DNA of 64,000 bases from contig ARYC01000233.1 in assembly GCA_000711775.1 (NCBI GenBank), forward strand, positions 122,936 through 186,935. Direction: 5' to 3'. A program made the position numbers and the translations under genes. This document shows positions 1 to 13,500 of this stretch, piece by piece. Position 1 is the first letter of the stretch. Each line of letters starts with the position of its first letter. The notes below the pieces were generated by a model that searched no databases, was not told the DNA's origin, and saw nothing but the letters and a program-made list of their open reading frames with translations. This DNA is from Oxytricha trifallax (Eukaryota > Ciliophora > Spirotrichea > Sporadotrichida > Oxytrichidae).

Positions 1-370
1 AACAAAATGATGCTAATGAGCTTTTCTAGAGTTAATTAGGACGAAAATTTTCTAAAACATAATATCTGTATGAAATTTTCAACTCTCAACCATACGCTGA
101 TTTTATCAATGATGAAATATTAATATAAAATCATGAGATATTTTCTTAACTTGCCCAAAATACTCAAAGTTTAATACTTACAGCTAAATGCTTGAAATAC
201 GCTAAATTATCTGAAATATTCTAATATGTAAACTCGAAATAAAGCAAAGATGTGTTAAAGTAAGAAAACATACCTTTTGGATCGAGTATTAGTATTTTAA
301 GGCTAACGATATAATTTGCAATAGATTTATTAAAGAAAGCTGAACCATAAACTGCCTAATTCTTTTACAT
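1..370 (-). CDS. 3-exon gene fragment, unknown function, runs off left edge
   Basis: I do not recognise this gene. On the reverse strand, with TAA/TAG read as Gln, exon 1 (370-274) starts MQKNQAVYGSAFFNKSIANY and ends at a GTATGT donor. A 20-base exon (201-182) reads AYFKHLA in the same frame and is followed by GTAAGT. A third exon (65-1) reads ILCFRKFSSQLTLEKLISII and leaves the window. The introns (273-202 and 181-66) have clear GT and AG ends, and the frame runs through both, so the exon chain is well supported. The start is uncertain, because the frame is open a few codons upstream and the chosen ATG overlaps the first ATG of the forward gene beginning at 369. The rest of the protein lies outside the window. 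Confidence 0.5.
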
Positions 371-3283
371 GCTTGGCCTATTAAAAACTCCAGCCAGTGA
401 AAAATAAATTAGAAAAATTTGGGGTTTGGACTTTGAAAAACATTTAGTAGTTTTAAGAGATTTTGGAATAGTATCCAATAGTTTTGATAATCCTCCTAAG
501 ATAGTGTTAAGCTCACTTGTGCAGCAGTATAGTGAATCATCGATAACTCTTGCTGATTAAGTATTACTTATGAACGATCTAAGTAGATATCTCAATAGTT
601 ATCAAGAGAAAATATATAGAGGCAACTCTAAATTCAGAAAGAGCCCTGAAAAGCAATTGCTTAAGTGTAGGGAGCTATAATAATACAATTTTAAAAACGA
701 TATGTATTTTAATGTTATTAACTATAAAGCTAAAGATGCTTTCAATTGAATCAAATTTATTAGAAATAGTGAATAGATTGCTCAATGAAGGCAAAATTTC
801 ATCAGTATAAAAAGAAAAGCAAATCGAAAAGATTTAAATCTAAAAGATAGAAATCTCAAAAGTATACGATAATAAAATGTCAAGGACTCCAAGCTAACCA
901 AGCTTAAAAAAGTTAGGAACAGCAAAATTAAGTGAAATAAAAATTCCAAGAAATGTTAAAACAAGGCTGTCACTAAACGCTGGATAGAAATCTTTAACAC
1001 TTTCAAATTCACATCATAAGAAGAAAACAAGCTGGGTAAATGAAAAATCAAACTAATTTCCCATACCTAACTCTATGTACTATCAAAAAGGAAAAACATT
1101 TTCTTCCATTAAAAATTCACATAAAAATAGCAGGAACAATAATTTAAGCCATTAAAATACATCATAAGATAAGAAATCAGAATCTTATATCTAAAATGAT
1201 GAAGATCCAAATATTTTTGGGCTTGATGAAGAAGTTATATTGGATGAACTTCCACCTTCTTAGACAAGAAACTAGAAAACGATTTCTTAAATGAAAAAGA
1301 ATTTTAATTTTAGCTTAAAGAGTTTTATAATTGAAGATTATTATTGCAATAACAAACATTCTGTAGAACAGCAAATAGCTCACAATTCTTTCAACTTTTA
1401 ATTATTAAGACAATTTTCTCTCGGTTTAAAGAAGAATTCTCTAATGCAATTTTTAAACGACCCTAGTCTTATAGAACAGTCTTAACTTTAAATTGAGTAG
1501 CCAGGCTCACCCAAAAACAATTAAATTTAAATATTGAGTGTCTACAAGAAGAACAGTATAAGCATTACATCCTAAAACAACTCTTATTATGATTAAGAGC
1601 AAAATTCTATAGAAAGAGAATAAGATCTTAAAATGCATGATATTGAGAAAACTATGTTAAAATACATGATGAATTTGTTCTTATTTAGAGAGATGGAATA
1701 ACTAGGGAAATTCATTGAGAAATAAGCTACAAATATTAATGGTTGCTTGATTTACCAGGCTAATTTGTTGAGAATTAAAGGTTTGTTACACTAAAGTTAA
1801 CAGAAAACAGAACTATGCATAGAATACTTGAAGAAATCGAAAAGAATTTACGAATAAAAAGACTCAATATATGGACTTGCCCTTTCAAGGTACAGTATTG
1901 GGTTGTTTTAGAAGAAGCTTTTAACTCAACAAAATACGGAGTGGGAATTCTTAGATGCAGGATATCAAAAGCTTATAATCAAATTTGAAAAAGCATTGTA
2001 AGGATTTAAGCAAATTAATCATTTGATTGGTTAAGCTCTCTGTCACAATTAGATATCACAAATTCATAAAACTAGATTTACTGAACAGAAGTCAATAGCT
2101 GAAATTGAATTCTCAAAGTCTCAATTTAATGATCATTAGAACTATTAAGTAATTTAATTTGTGTTTCATTTTTTAACTTTCAAATGCAAAAGATGCTTGA
2201 ATACCAAGATTATCCAAATAAGAAGAAATCTCCCCATGTGAAAAGAGTATAAGGACCAGAGTTTTCATTGATGCTTGAGCTAGTTTTAGATTAAGCAAAT
2301 ATCAATTTATTCCCAGTAACTTAGAAGTATGAACTCTAGGCAATTTAAGAGGATGAGCTAGAGGAGTCAGTGATGTTCTCTGATGATACCAATATTATTT
2401 TCACCTTTTATTATATTAAGGAATCATTAAAAGATCAAGCTGATGTCATAGCTTACTATGACTCTCTTTAGCAAGAACTGACACCAAGAAAATTCAATCA
2501 CTAGAATCAGTAGGAAATTTCAAGGATCTACAGTAATCATAACTTAAAAGACTCTCCTACCTATTCAGGGATGTTTTACATTAAGAGTGGTTAAAGTAGT
2601 TCAATTTAAAATTCTAGTAGCATTAAGAAATTAACTTCAGAGGCTATTCATATCTTCGAAGAACATACAGATTAAATTTAAGTTAAGGCTTTCAATGAAT
2701 ACAAATAAATGCCTGGGAAACCCCCTAAACCTCTGTCTCCAGATTCTTATAACCACCTATCTGATAGAAAGAGAGCTTTAAATTAAGATTTATTGATCTA
2801 TGAAAAAGATTCCTACATTTAGGAAGAAGATTTAAGATCTCTGACATGCAGTCCACAGGAAAGCTCAATAAATCAGATAAATCAAACAGATGATCTAAGT
2901 CTAATTAATTAACAAGCTTATTTCTCTCAAAATAGCAAAAGAGTTGGGAGGATGCAATCTTAACTTGAAGTTGTTGAAGAGGAAACTGAGCAGAGTTATT
3001 TCGACATCGATAAACATCAGCTAAGTCCAAGACTATCAGTTAGATCATCTTAGAAACTCAAGAAAAGCCCAAATATGTAAAGTTATTTTTAATTAGCCTG
3101 GATATGGTGGATAAGAATAAAAGCACTGGAAGCATAATCTCGTACTCAACAACAGTCCCTAATTAATCAAAACACAGAAACAGCTTGACTGATAAAGTTT
3201 CAATAAAGAAACCTAATAAGCCAAAAGTATAAACTAAGTAAGGCAAAGTATTATAGATTGATCTCAAGATGCTTAAATAATGA
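369..3283 (+). CDS. TPR-like, Ser/Gln-rich protein, unknown function
   Basis: A large forward gene of about 950 codons ending at TGA 3281. The first part (369-713) encodes MLGLLKTPASEKQIRK onward. The main block (736-2148) is a Ser/Asn/Gln-rich region followed, near 1640-2130, by helical pairs resembling tetratricopeptide repeats (INGCLIYQANLLRIKGLLHQ then LCIEYLKKSKRIYEQ). A normal 44-base GT..AG intron sits at 2149-2192. The C-terminal third is again low-complexity with acidic and Ser-rich stretches. Two short interruptions shift the frame: 702-735 (flanked by ATG repeats) and 3073-3101 (flanked by ATATG). Both could be IESs, or very short introns. The first ATG at 369 overlaps the start of the reverse gene to the left, so the true start may be further in, for example the in-frame ATG at 571. 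No family name can be given. Confidence 0.6.
702..735. other. Candidate 34-bp IES, pointer ATG
   Basis: ATG at 702-704 is repeated at 736-738. Dropping one copy and the sequence between joins the frame ending FKND to the frame starting MLSIESNLLE without a stop. A 3-base repeat is weak evidence. A 16- or 22-base GT..AG segment inside (from 714) would restore the same frame, so an ultra-short intron cannot be excluded. Confidence 0.35.
3073..3101. other. Candidate 29-bp IES, pointer ATATG
   Basis: ATATG at 3073-3077 recurs at 3102-3106. Excising 29 bases gives SPNM-VDKNKSTGS in frame through to the stop at 3281. A 20-base GTAAAG..TTAG segment at 3077-3096 would restore the same frame, so the choice between IES and tiny intron is open. 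Confidence 0.45.
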
Positions 3284-3762
3284 GTATTTATTATCAGAAA
3301 TTCATTAAAAGAGTTTAATTTCTTAAATAATTATTTTTCTTTAAATATTGCATTTTACTAATGTGAATAGAGGGAAATTTTAATTTATAAGTACTTATCA
3401 TTTTGGTGTATTTTTAATAAAAGCTAAGAAAGTCTAGAAATTAGATTTAGATTCGTATATAACTTATATAAGCATTATTTAAACATTAGCCTGTTAGATG
3501 ATTTTTAAAAATCTTTCAAACATTATATCCCTCCAATTATTTTAACGTGTAATCAAATTAATCAATTTATTTTAAGAATTGGGAATAATTAGAAAAACTT
3601 AATAAAAATTAATGAATAATAAAAGAATTTACTTTTTACCAGTTCAAGAGAATATGTTGATAATAACATCAATTTGTCTTGTTTAGCAATTATTAAATAT
3701 TAAAACTCAACATTTATTGGTATATATAATTAATATCTAAGTAAATTAAGGATTAATCATAA
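3284..3762. other. Intergenic, AT-rich
   Basis: Between the stop of the TPR-like gene and the start of the next forward gene. Very AT-rich. I saw no RNA gene, repeat array or convincing reading frame. Confidence 0.6.
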
Positions 3763-6700
3763 ATGGAAATTTTAAACGCAAACTTAATCAATCAGCAAGC
3801 TTCGAGTTTCACAAGAAGGCCAACTGAGTAGCAGATCCAGAATTAAGTCTTTGATACCTTACTCAAGGATCTAAATAATGTTTTAGGTAAAAAATAAAAT
3901 TAAAGTATTTATATTTTCTTAATTAGACTAAGGAAACTGGGCCTCGAACTATTTCTCTGATAGCGATGCTTATCTTCTATTGCACAGAAACTAAATTTAC
4001 CTATACTTTATCAGTATTTAATAGGTAACTTTATTTGCTTTTGCTAATTATTGAATATAGAAAATAAGATTAGACCTTGATCCTAGTACAGAAATAGCAT
4101 CTGCTAATAATATACATTTACTTAAACTAGATGATAACTTTGGAGGGCAATTTAGAACCTACCTCTTGCTTGCTTTTGGACTCAATAATTATACCGCAAT
4201 TTTATTAAGTGAAGATTAATAAGGGCTGAAATATGATACTATAGTCTCAAAGAACTACTAAACTATCTAGCCTACAGATTAGACTGGGATTATGACAGTG
4301 TCAAAGCTCTTTAGCACTCAATTTATCTAATATCCAAACTCAAACGCTGTCGAATAGGGATTAACTTTCTTGCTAGGAACTGCCTCTTAATCAAGAGTGG
4401 TGAAATTTAAGTTTTCTTTGTAGTTTGATCCAACTCAAATATCAGAATCTTAAAATGGCTTCTCCATTTAAGCTCAAGAATAGGAATATTACATCTATGA
4501 AAAAGGTTTCACTGCTAGAGTCTCAAATTTCTTTAACAAACTTGTCAGTAACCAAGCCTCACAAGAAGCACTTCAAAGTGTAAAGGATATTTTGGTTATG
4601 GATTATCTGGTCTTTATAATTACTTCAAGTGAGGTTATTATTGTGAATAAAGAATCTGGCAGAAAGATCTCCTCTGACGATTACATACAATCAATTTAAT
4701 AATTTAATGAACAAGACTCTCTTACCCACTCTCAGATAGTATCAAGGCAACTAAAATCTCTCAGCTATCTTTCAGCTGATATTACCATAACAAGTGAAAA
4801 TAAAGTCTTCTTGAACATGTTTATTGAAAAGAGACAGCTTGTATAGTACTAAAACAGCTATTAAAACATCCCTCAAAGTCACATCATTTTAATATCACAG
4901 TGCTTCTTGCTGGGAGAGTAAGTTTTTAGAGAAAGAGATGATCAAATATTGCAGTATGATGTTACTAGACATACTCAAGGGAATTAAATTTAGAAAGCTT
5001 AATCTTGTTCTTTCCCATATAAACAAGAGATATTTTATTATAATTTTTAAATGTCGATCAAAATCAAAAATAAACCTTGTTTTTTAAAAGACTTTGAGCT
5101 TGTTATTCATGGATTTGGAGAGTCAAAAATGTTTAGTACTTGAAGTAATGCCTGGAATAAACTTAAGCAATTAAAACATCATTCCAGAAAATAGACTTCT
5201 AGGGATAAGTATTGAAGCAAGTGACATCTTAAACTCCATTTAAGATATAAAGCTAATCTTTTCAAGAAATATCTTGGAGTTCATGATTGAATCAAGATTT
5301 TATTCAGACTTCACTGCACTTTCCATTATTAGTTTGAAAGATTAAGCTCAGTCAAAAGTTCAAGCTTAAGCTACGAGCGTTTAGCAATAAGCTCCACTTA
5401 CAGGTGTGAGAAAGGAAGAGTTAAAGAGAACAATATATTAATACCTTGATATCATAGCTTCAATAGTTAATTAGGGTAACAATTATAAATAACATGTAAT
5501 TATTGATATATTTGTCAGAAATTTGGAAATTTAAGTAAATAATTGAAGTAGGACATTTTTAAATACAAAATCTAAAGATATTTTGCGATAAAAATTATTT
5601 AAAATGAATCCTCATAAAATTAATATTTATTTGAGTAAATAAGTTATCTTGCTAAAATTTTAATAATTATTTTTACAGAGTATTTTTCAAATATATTATA
5701 ATCTCGGTTGAACTGCAATATTAAAATACTTTAGTAATATTTGTACAGTATTAGATATTTAATTATAAGGTGATAAGTAATCTAAGCTCAATTAAATCAA
5801 CACAGCTATTTCAGAGTCCCTTCAACAACTTTCCTTCGAAGATTACACCTAGGTTTTGATTTAAATTCTTCACGAATCTATGGACTAGAAAATCAACGAC
5901 TCTCACTTCAACATAGGCCAGTAGCCATTTGAGGACATGCTTATTTAACAACGAACAAATGGCCTCATCATGGCAAGTCTTAGAATTAAAGCAACTAAAC
6001 TGAGGGTTATCAAGTAATTTATCGAGGAAATAGACTTGCTACAAAACCCCACATAGAAAGAAATGAAGTAGTTCAGCTAACTTCAAATGGTTTTGAATAA
6101 AATCACTATAAACATGTAGACTGCACTCGAATTCAAGTAATACTGGGATAATCTTATAGACTAAGGTAGATAGAGAGCAATCACATACAAGAATGAACCT
6201 GTCATTAGTCTTGAAATTAAGATAATGTATGCAGCCCTTCAATTTACAGCTGAGAAAATGGGATTTTCATAAGAGATTGTTAAGCAGTATGGAACTACCT
6301 CAGAGAACATATAAAACTCGATTTGTTTATAAATCTTCAAATTTATTTATAGTCTTTAGTGACATTAGCTCTTTTGATTAGACTATTTTAAATCTCTGTG
6401 AGCTTATTCTAAACAAGACTCTCTACTACAAGATTTTTAGATTTGACGAGAGATCTGAAAGATAAGAGCAAGCTAATGGAGAGGAAGTTTTAATAAAAGG
6501 GTGTTTAGTTTTGAATAATATCGTTGAGAAAACTGTCAAGGAAGTATCAATGGAACTAAACTCAAATTTATTGATTTAAATAGTTAATTCTGTTTATAAA
6601 AATGTTTTATCCTAGAGTTAAGAATTGAGATCAATTTCGGATAATACATATCTCTAAGATATGAGTTTCTATGGAAACATATTCGAACTTTGCAAGCAAC

Positions 6701-7582
6701 TATCTCTAACTATTTTGAATTAGATGTTACATTAGTATAAATAACATAAAATGATAAAGTCTCTAAATCGAATCTTTAAAATTAGTAGAGGCTTACTTTA
6801 TTCAGAATATCAAACAAAAGTATTGATGATTAATATCGTTAATTTCTCCCTTTTCCTTTAATTTTGAAATTGTTCTATTTTGAATTAAGGTAAACAATGC
6901 CATGATGACTTGATTCAAATGACTCACCTCTTGCTTGGTTTAATGACATTACAGAATCTGCATAATCACCCTGAAATCAACAAATAATTTGAGCTATACA
7001 GAGATGAGTTGATAGACATTATTGATAAATGCAGCAAAAAGGAAATTACTGCTATTAATATAGCAGTTAAATATGAAGGTAGATACAAGCTATGCGAACT
7101 GATTTATAAGAGAGGGTCTTAATTTTATCATATTTTGCAAGAACAAATCAGAAAATGGCCTGATTACCTAAGTTAATCAATTGAGATAATCTATGATTTA
7201 GATTCTAATGCTGTTTATAAAGAAATGAAAATTACTACAAAATTTATTTGATTTATCATTTTAATTATATGAGAGCACATTAATTGATAATATTGGCAAT
7301 TAGCAGTTCAAAACTTTTGACAAGGTAAAGTACGAGGGCATGAAACTCTTTGAAATTTTTGAAGAACAACATCCAGAATCTTTAGAGGAATTTTTAGAAT
7401 AAAGAAACAGAAGACTTTTCGCACTTTTAAAAATGAGACAAAAAGTTACTATGGGTACCTAGGACTTGCTTGAAAGAATCATTTAGAAAACATAATTTGT
7501 TGATACAATGAGGGTTTTATCAAGCATATAGTAAATATTCAAAAATTTGACAAGTATTATATTGATAAATAAGAATGTATGA
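3763..7582 (+). CDS. Large nucleoporin-like protein (Nup133/Nup155 type suspected)
   Basis: A long gene in several blocks. It starts MEILNANLINQQASSF, with GT..AG introns after codon 42 (3888-3932) and at about 4024-4060. A long block to about 5475 has beta-rich stretches such as DILVMDYLVFIITSSEVIIV, and then turns helical. An AT-rich gap (about 5476-5770) may be a 290-base intron or an IES. Further helical blocks follow at 5780-6360, 6360-6865, 6895-7250 and 7310-7580. The order of an N-terminal beta-propeller-like half, a long helical stack and a late segment reading AVKYEGRYKLCELIYKRG resembles the Nup133/Nup155 scaffold nucleoporins of the nuclear pore. No single motif proves it, so the assignment is weak. 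Two one-base frame shifts lie at short homopolymers: AAAAA at 5126 and TTT near 6355. Removing one base at each gives smooth reading, which suggests assembly errors. Confidence 0.45.
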
Positions 7583-8020
7583 TTATTTTTAATATTCCAA
7601 TAAGATCAATTAAACTTACGAGTTAACTCAAAAAGATTTTATTCCGAGTTAGCTCGTAATAATATATACACAATTTTTAAAAAAATAAATATTCTTTCAT
7701 TTATATAATTAATATTATTAAGTTTACTTTTTAATTTTAGGTCCAATAAACATTGATTAATTTAAAATCTTATACTTATGATTTACTAATTTAACAATAT
7801 TATAAGTTGTTTTATTAAAACTGGAAGGAGTTTTATAAAATTGTTAGTTCATTTATAACTTATATATATTACTCACATAAAATAATCTTACAAGCATAAC
7901 TATTTCTAAATATAAATAAAGCTCAATTGTTATACATTTTTATTTTTGATTATTAACCCATTCTCTGACAAATCTAAGTAATTTTACTGATTGCACCAAC
8001 AAGCATACAAATCCTAACTA
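7583..8020. other. Intergenic, AT-rich
   Basis: AT-rich spacer between two forward genes. No feature recognised. Confidence 0.6.
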
Positions 8021-8813
8021 ATGGAGATCTACAGATGGCTTAAAGCTAAGATTAATACCAGGTAAATATAGCTAGATTCGACGTAAGCCAAACTTAATTC
8101 GAGATACATTAAGCCGAATAACAATAACGAGAAATGGAAGATTCTCGAATTTCAGGTTAATTTAGAATTCCAGATTCATAAGAATCAATGCGAAATGCTA
8201 AATTACAAATCATTGATGAATTCATATTAGAGAAGAGACTCAGAGAACTTTAAAATGAACATGGACCTCTTGATAGAAACCAATTACTTACTGTATTTAA
8301 AACAGAATCCATTTTTTATTTAGCATCTAATTTTATTATATGCTGCTTTAGAATGGATTATTGAGTTAAGGAGATTAAATTAACTTACAAAACTGCCTCA
8401 ACTATTTATGGACCAAGGTAGTTCAAAGTGACGAAGAAAGAATAGCCTTAATTTAAAGCAAACTCCCTATAGAAGGGCAGAAAAATCAAATTTACTCTGA
8501 GTCTTCAATTGAGATGGACATTACAGATACAAACCTTTATAGAATAGCGAAGAAGATACAAGATAATCCGCTTTTATATGATTAGCTATTACAATTCTCT
8601 CCCCAATATAGAAGCCACATTTTCCTCAATTTCCCTGAGCATAAGAAAGGCCTCACTGCCATTATAGCTTTACTTGAGATGAGCAATAACTCATAGTTAT
8701 TTGCGAATTAATATCTCGGAAATTCTCAATTAAACTTGCTTAATGATGATCTATTCGGACAGTCTATATCTTAACTTGGGTCTCAATATGAATAAATGAA
8801 AAATGATTCATGA
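8021..8813 (+). CDS. Unrecognised helical protein, about 260 aa
   Basis: A forward reading frame starting MEIYRWLKAKINTRQ and ending MKNDS at TGA 8811. The sequence is mostly helical and unremarkable. Conserved-looking stretches are LQNCLNYLWTKVVQSDEER and KKIQDNPLLYDQLLQFS. The frame changes once between about 8310 and 8345, where CCATTTTTTATT contains a run of six T. With five T the reading passes smoothly into the second frame, so an assembly error is likelier than an intron there. I cannot name a family. The codon pattern, with frequent in-frame TAA and TAG as Gln, matches its neighbours. Confidence 0.5.
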
Positions 8814-9063
8814 AATAAAAAGAGATATGTAATTATTTGCTCTCCCTTGATTTAAAGAGACTTATTTTAATTTCAAATTTATATATATATAAAGCTTATT
8901 TAAACAAAATGTCTTTATATTTGATAATTTATATTATATTAGGTGAGATTTGTAAGTTATTATATAATTCCATAATTAATTGACAAAAGATTATTGAAAA
9001 ATGTTTTTAATTGCAAACCTATATTTTGTTATCTTAAATATAAATAATAATTATTAAAATAAA

Positions 9064-10452
9064 ATGTAAAGTTTAGAATAAACCTAGCAAAATTAAGAGC
9101 CAAGCTCTTACAATAAAAACAGCCCCTATTTCAAGCAATTTTATCCTGATCTCTACTCTGTCCCTCTAGAATTTCCTGAATAAAATGAATTTTAACAAGC
9201 AACATAAGATGAAACAGAGATTTTTAATTAAATTTTACTGCTCTTACAAGACTAAAACGATGATAGACAATAAGATATCATAAACATTCTTTAAAACTAA
9301 CCTGAATAGTTTTTTTTGAGATACTTTGATAGCATTACTCTACCAGGCTTGAAAGTAATGCCGATGTCTTTTCACTTCGTATTTTATGAGGCTTTTGAAG
9401 TTTTGAGGTACTTAGCCACTAGAATTGTATAATCGCTTAAGATCCGTGAACCCCTGAACAACATGGATTGTTTAAGTTTCTCAATAGTCTCAGATAGTTT
9501 TGAGAGCACTGAATTTTTACTTAGAGATGCTAAAATTGCTCATTAATTCGAACTGAATCGACAATTTAAGAGAATTAATGGGGAAATAAGTGATTATTAC
9601 ATGGAAATAAAGAGGACATTCGCTGTTGCCATGCATTTTGCAGATACGGAACTTTCTAAAAGGTTTAATAGAATTAAGTAACTCTTGTTTTTACGAGCTA
9701 ATCAATAACATAATGAGAAGAAAGTTCAAATAATTGTAGGTAAGAAAGGCATTAAGTAAAATATTGTTAAAAATATTGTTGAGTATACTAGTGAACCACT
9801 CTTTTAAGAATTATAGTGATTATGTCTACAATTTATACTAATTATTTCAAAATTGATTTATTGATGTTAATAACTAAGATCCTGAAACAGTAAATTATTC
9901 TTGAATTATTAACCAATATAGTATAACATTCAATTTTGGTCAGACTACTTTAAGATTCAACCAGCGGTAGTCCGAAACATAGTGAATTATGTAGCCTACC
10001 CAATTTTCGATCCTAAAACCAAGCGTCAGATGGATATGATGTCCTTTATTGATGTTGATTTGCAAAAGAAGCAAAGAATGCTGCTTCAACAAAACCAAAT
10101 TGGCCTTGAGAGAGAAGTATACTCTAAGTTTTTGGAATAGGACTATGCAAAGAGAGTCATAGAGGAATATGGTGAGGAAGCTGGTATATTTGGGAGAATT
10201 GGTGCTTATATTGAAGAGGAGGGACTTCTAGAAGATGGGTCGAAGAGAAATGACCCTAAACTTGACTAGTTCTTATAATTTAATGTAAATTAAGAAACTT
10301 ATGAAAATATTTCGATTATAAACAACTAAGTTGAAAGCATAATAGGTGATTAAACCATTCTTTAAGATATTGATAAATAAATCAAGCAAATCACAGATGG
10401 AGAACTAAACAATATCAGCAAGAGTAAAAATCTAAAATCACTCAATAATTGA
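9064..10452 (+). CDS. Unrecognised conserved-looking protein, two coding blocks
   Basis: The first block (9064-9819) is a single open frame starting MQSLEQTQQNQEPSS. A Gln-rich leader is followed by a folded region with LRYFDSITLPGLKVMPMSFH and helical repeats. The second block (about 9930-10452) reads FWSDYFKIQPAVVRNIVNY, then YPIFDPKTKRQM, and ends with a charged, Gln-rich tail at TGA 10450. The gap of about 110 bases contains GTGATTATG and two AG acceptors and is probably one or two introns around a very small exon. I treat both blocks as one gene because they are close, on one strand and without an intergenic-looking spacer. They could be two genes. Function unknown. Confidence 0.45.
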
Positions 10453-10582
10453 ACTCATTCTGAGTATTTATTTAATTAAATATAGATTAATTGAACGAAT
10501 ATACTCTAATATATGCTCGATACAGAAAATATTGGATTTTAAGGAAATTTAAAGAGATTATTTTTAATTTAATATTTGCTAT

Positions 10583-13500
10583 TCATTACGAATGCTATCC
10601 TTCAACTTATTTTTCAAGCATTTCCTTGAGCCAGTTTTTAGCTTGATTAATTGTCTCATTTGATTCTTCTTTCATTCCTAGAAGTGGAGCATTGTAATTT
10701 AAATAGCCATGTGGCATATATAAATACTCTTTGAGTTTAATGTCATGATTCAGTCTTGCAAGTCTATAGGTTAAATTAAAACTTTCATCTCTAAGCGGGT
10801 CATTTGCTGCTACCATGATTCTAACAGTAGGAAGTTTACAAAGCAGTTAATCGCTCGCTAAAATTGGGGAGATTAAATGATTAGTTTCCGGATCACACAC
10901 TAAATGTTGAGAGAAATCTCCGCAATAAGACTCCAGACACATCTTTAAGAAAGGATAGGGCAACATAGGATCATCAATGGCCATAAGTAGAGATGGTGTG
11001 AACTTGTATTTCGTTATACTCAAAGCTGGATAGCAAAGCACTAAACCATCTGGAACTCTAAACTTTCTTTCAACTGCCATTAATGCTGTAGCAAGGACTA
11101 AGTTTCCTCCTGCCGAATCTCCGACTAACAGTATTTTATCAGGCTCAAAGCCAAGATAATGTTGGCAGTTATTGACAATCCAGTAATAAGTCTACCATAC
11201 ATCATTAAGAGCATCTGGAAATTAACTTTAGGGTGCCAATCTATAGTCTATGGAGAATATTGGTATCTTTAAATCTTTAGCCCACATTCTTGTGTAGCAT
11301 TAATGACTACCTGAGCTCATTGCTACAAACCCACCTCCATGAACATGAATGATAACTGATTACTTTGTTAAGAACTGGTCACTCAGCATATCTGAAATAT
11401 TTTATAAGAACTTTAACAAGGGATTGTGAGTTTGATGATCATGATCTATGGGCCTAGGTTATTCTTTCAATTGCCCTGTACTTAAATTTACTGGTAAACC
11501 TACATCTGCTAAAAGTCTTACTCTAACATGAGTCGCCGGATTATAACCACCCTTTGGTTATTTGAATAATGGTTTTGATTATTGATTTTCTTGTTGATAA
11601 GTGACCATCGTCTAATAGTCGAAAGCAAAACAATTATATTTTACTTTTTAATAAATTTTAGTTGTATACAGTTTATCATATAGAGGCAACTTATCAATAT
11701 TGTCTTTTGTCAAAATGATATCAGTCATGGGAATATAAAGGATTTTGTTATGCCTCACTGTAGGCAAAACTATTTCAAGAGCTTAAGCTATATGTTTATT
11801 TTCCATCATATTCCAGAGCTCTAACGTCATACTTAAATCTGGGTTAGCTTTGATCATTTCACATTATTCAGACCTTTTCTCTTTATTAAAGAAAAAGTAG
11901 GTACTATAGAGACTGTGCTTGAGCATCTTTGTTACAAAATTGTCGTCTTTAGATTGCTTGTTCAAGACACAATTACCTATCGCAAGATAATCATGAAAGC
12001 TATTGTAAGCTCTGATAAGTCTCTTTGAATGCTTGAATTCATGCTATTCGTAGCATTTCATCACAAGTTGCCAAGCTTCTGAGGAAGCATCTTAATAGAA
12101 AATGTCATTTTCGTTTGCAAGCATGGCGTTATAGAGTATCATATCAGAAACGTACATTTTTGAACAAGTAACGTATATTCTTCTGACCAACTTACTGTTC
12201 ATCTTTTATTTCATTTCAAGAGCCCTTTTGCAATACTGAAGCAATATAGTTTACATTTTAACTATGCACACTACAACTAAAGTTGCAGCATTTGTATTTA
12301 CCTTTAAAGTGAACTCTCTCATCTATTAGACTTCTTAGTTTCTATGATAATTTTTGTCTTCATAGCATTTCAACATTCTTAAAGTGAAATCGTTTTCTTA
12401 GAACTCTATTTTCTTTGGTTTGATATCATTCTCTTTTCTCTCTTCTTTCACTTCTTCAAGAGCTGGTTGGTTAAATCTCTCAATGTTTGATTCAATCCAT
12501 TGCATAGTCATTTTTTGAAGTTTATTAAGTCTTGGTGTTTTTTGCTCTTAAAAAGTAATAAATTTATATAAATATATCGACTAACTCTTCTTTTTCAGGG
12601 TCATCACATATTTATTCTTTATCTTCTAATTCTTATCTTCTGTCTGTTTTTGAAGGAGAAATCCTGTTTATATTTTTGATTTCTTGTCTGAATGTGTCTT
12701 CATCTTGAATGGCTTCAGTTTGCTCATAAAAATCAGTTATAGCATTTTCAAAAATGGAGTCTCTGGCCATATTAAATGTTTCCTAATGAATTCTATGTCT
12801 TTAGAGAGGAGTCTGGTCTTGATCATTGATATCTTAAGAATCTATAATATTATCTTTAATTAACATTTTGATAAAGAAGATAAACTTACTTAAACTGTTG
12901 GGTTGTTATTTACTGTCAAATTTTAAATGTAGAGACTGGTAATGATGGCTATCGGCAGATTAAAATTTTGACTCTTCGTCTTCACTTTGGTCTATCATTT
13001 CCTCATCTTAATTTTGTAGCCTCTGCTTCTCATAATCATTAATTAATATGTAATATTTATACAGTCTACCAGCAATTTTATTGCATATTTGCAGAATAAA
13101 GCATGTTGTCCCTTATGATTTCCAAATATTCTTGAAGTGTTACATTCGTATGCTTCATCAATTCCAGATTTCTCTCAAATATGACTTTGTATTTTGGCTT
13201 AACTTCTGAGCTTTTAGCTCTCTATATTTTCTTCTAATTGATGGCATCTAGGAACTCATTGATCTCTTTTATTCTTATCTGACCTAAAAGTAGGAAATTG
13301 TTAAGAATTTATTTATTATCGCTAAATAGAATAGCACTCTAGTAAATTATATAAGATTTTGGCAGGAAATTTTGAACTTACAGGTTGTTATGGCTTGGTA
13401 TGTCTCTTCAATGGAATATATGTGTATTTTTTGTAAAATATCATGAATTTTGTCCAACTTGATATCGCCATTAAAGTCTTTTGCGTGCAGTCTCAGCTTG

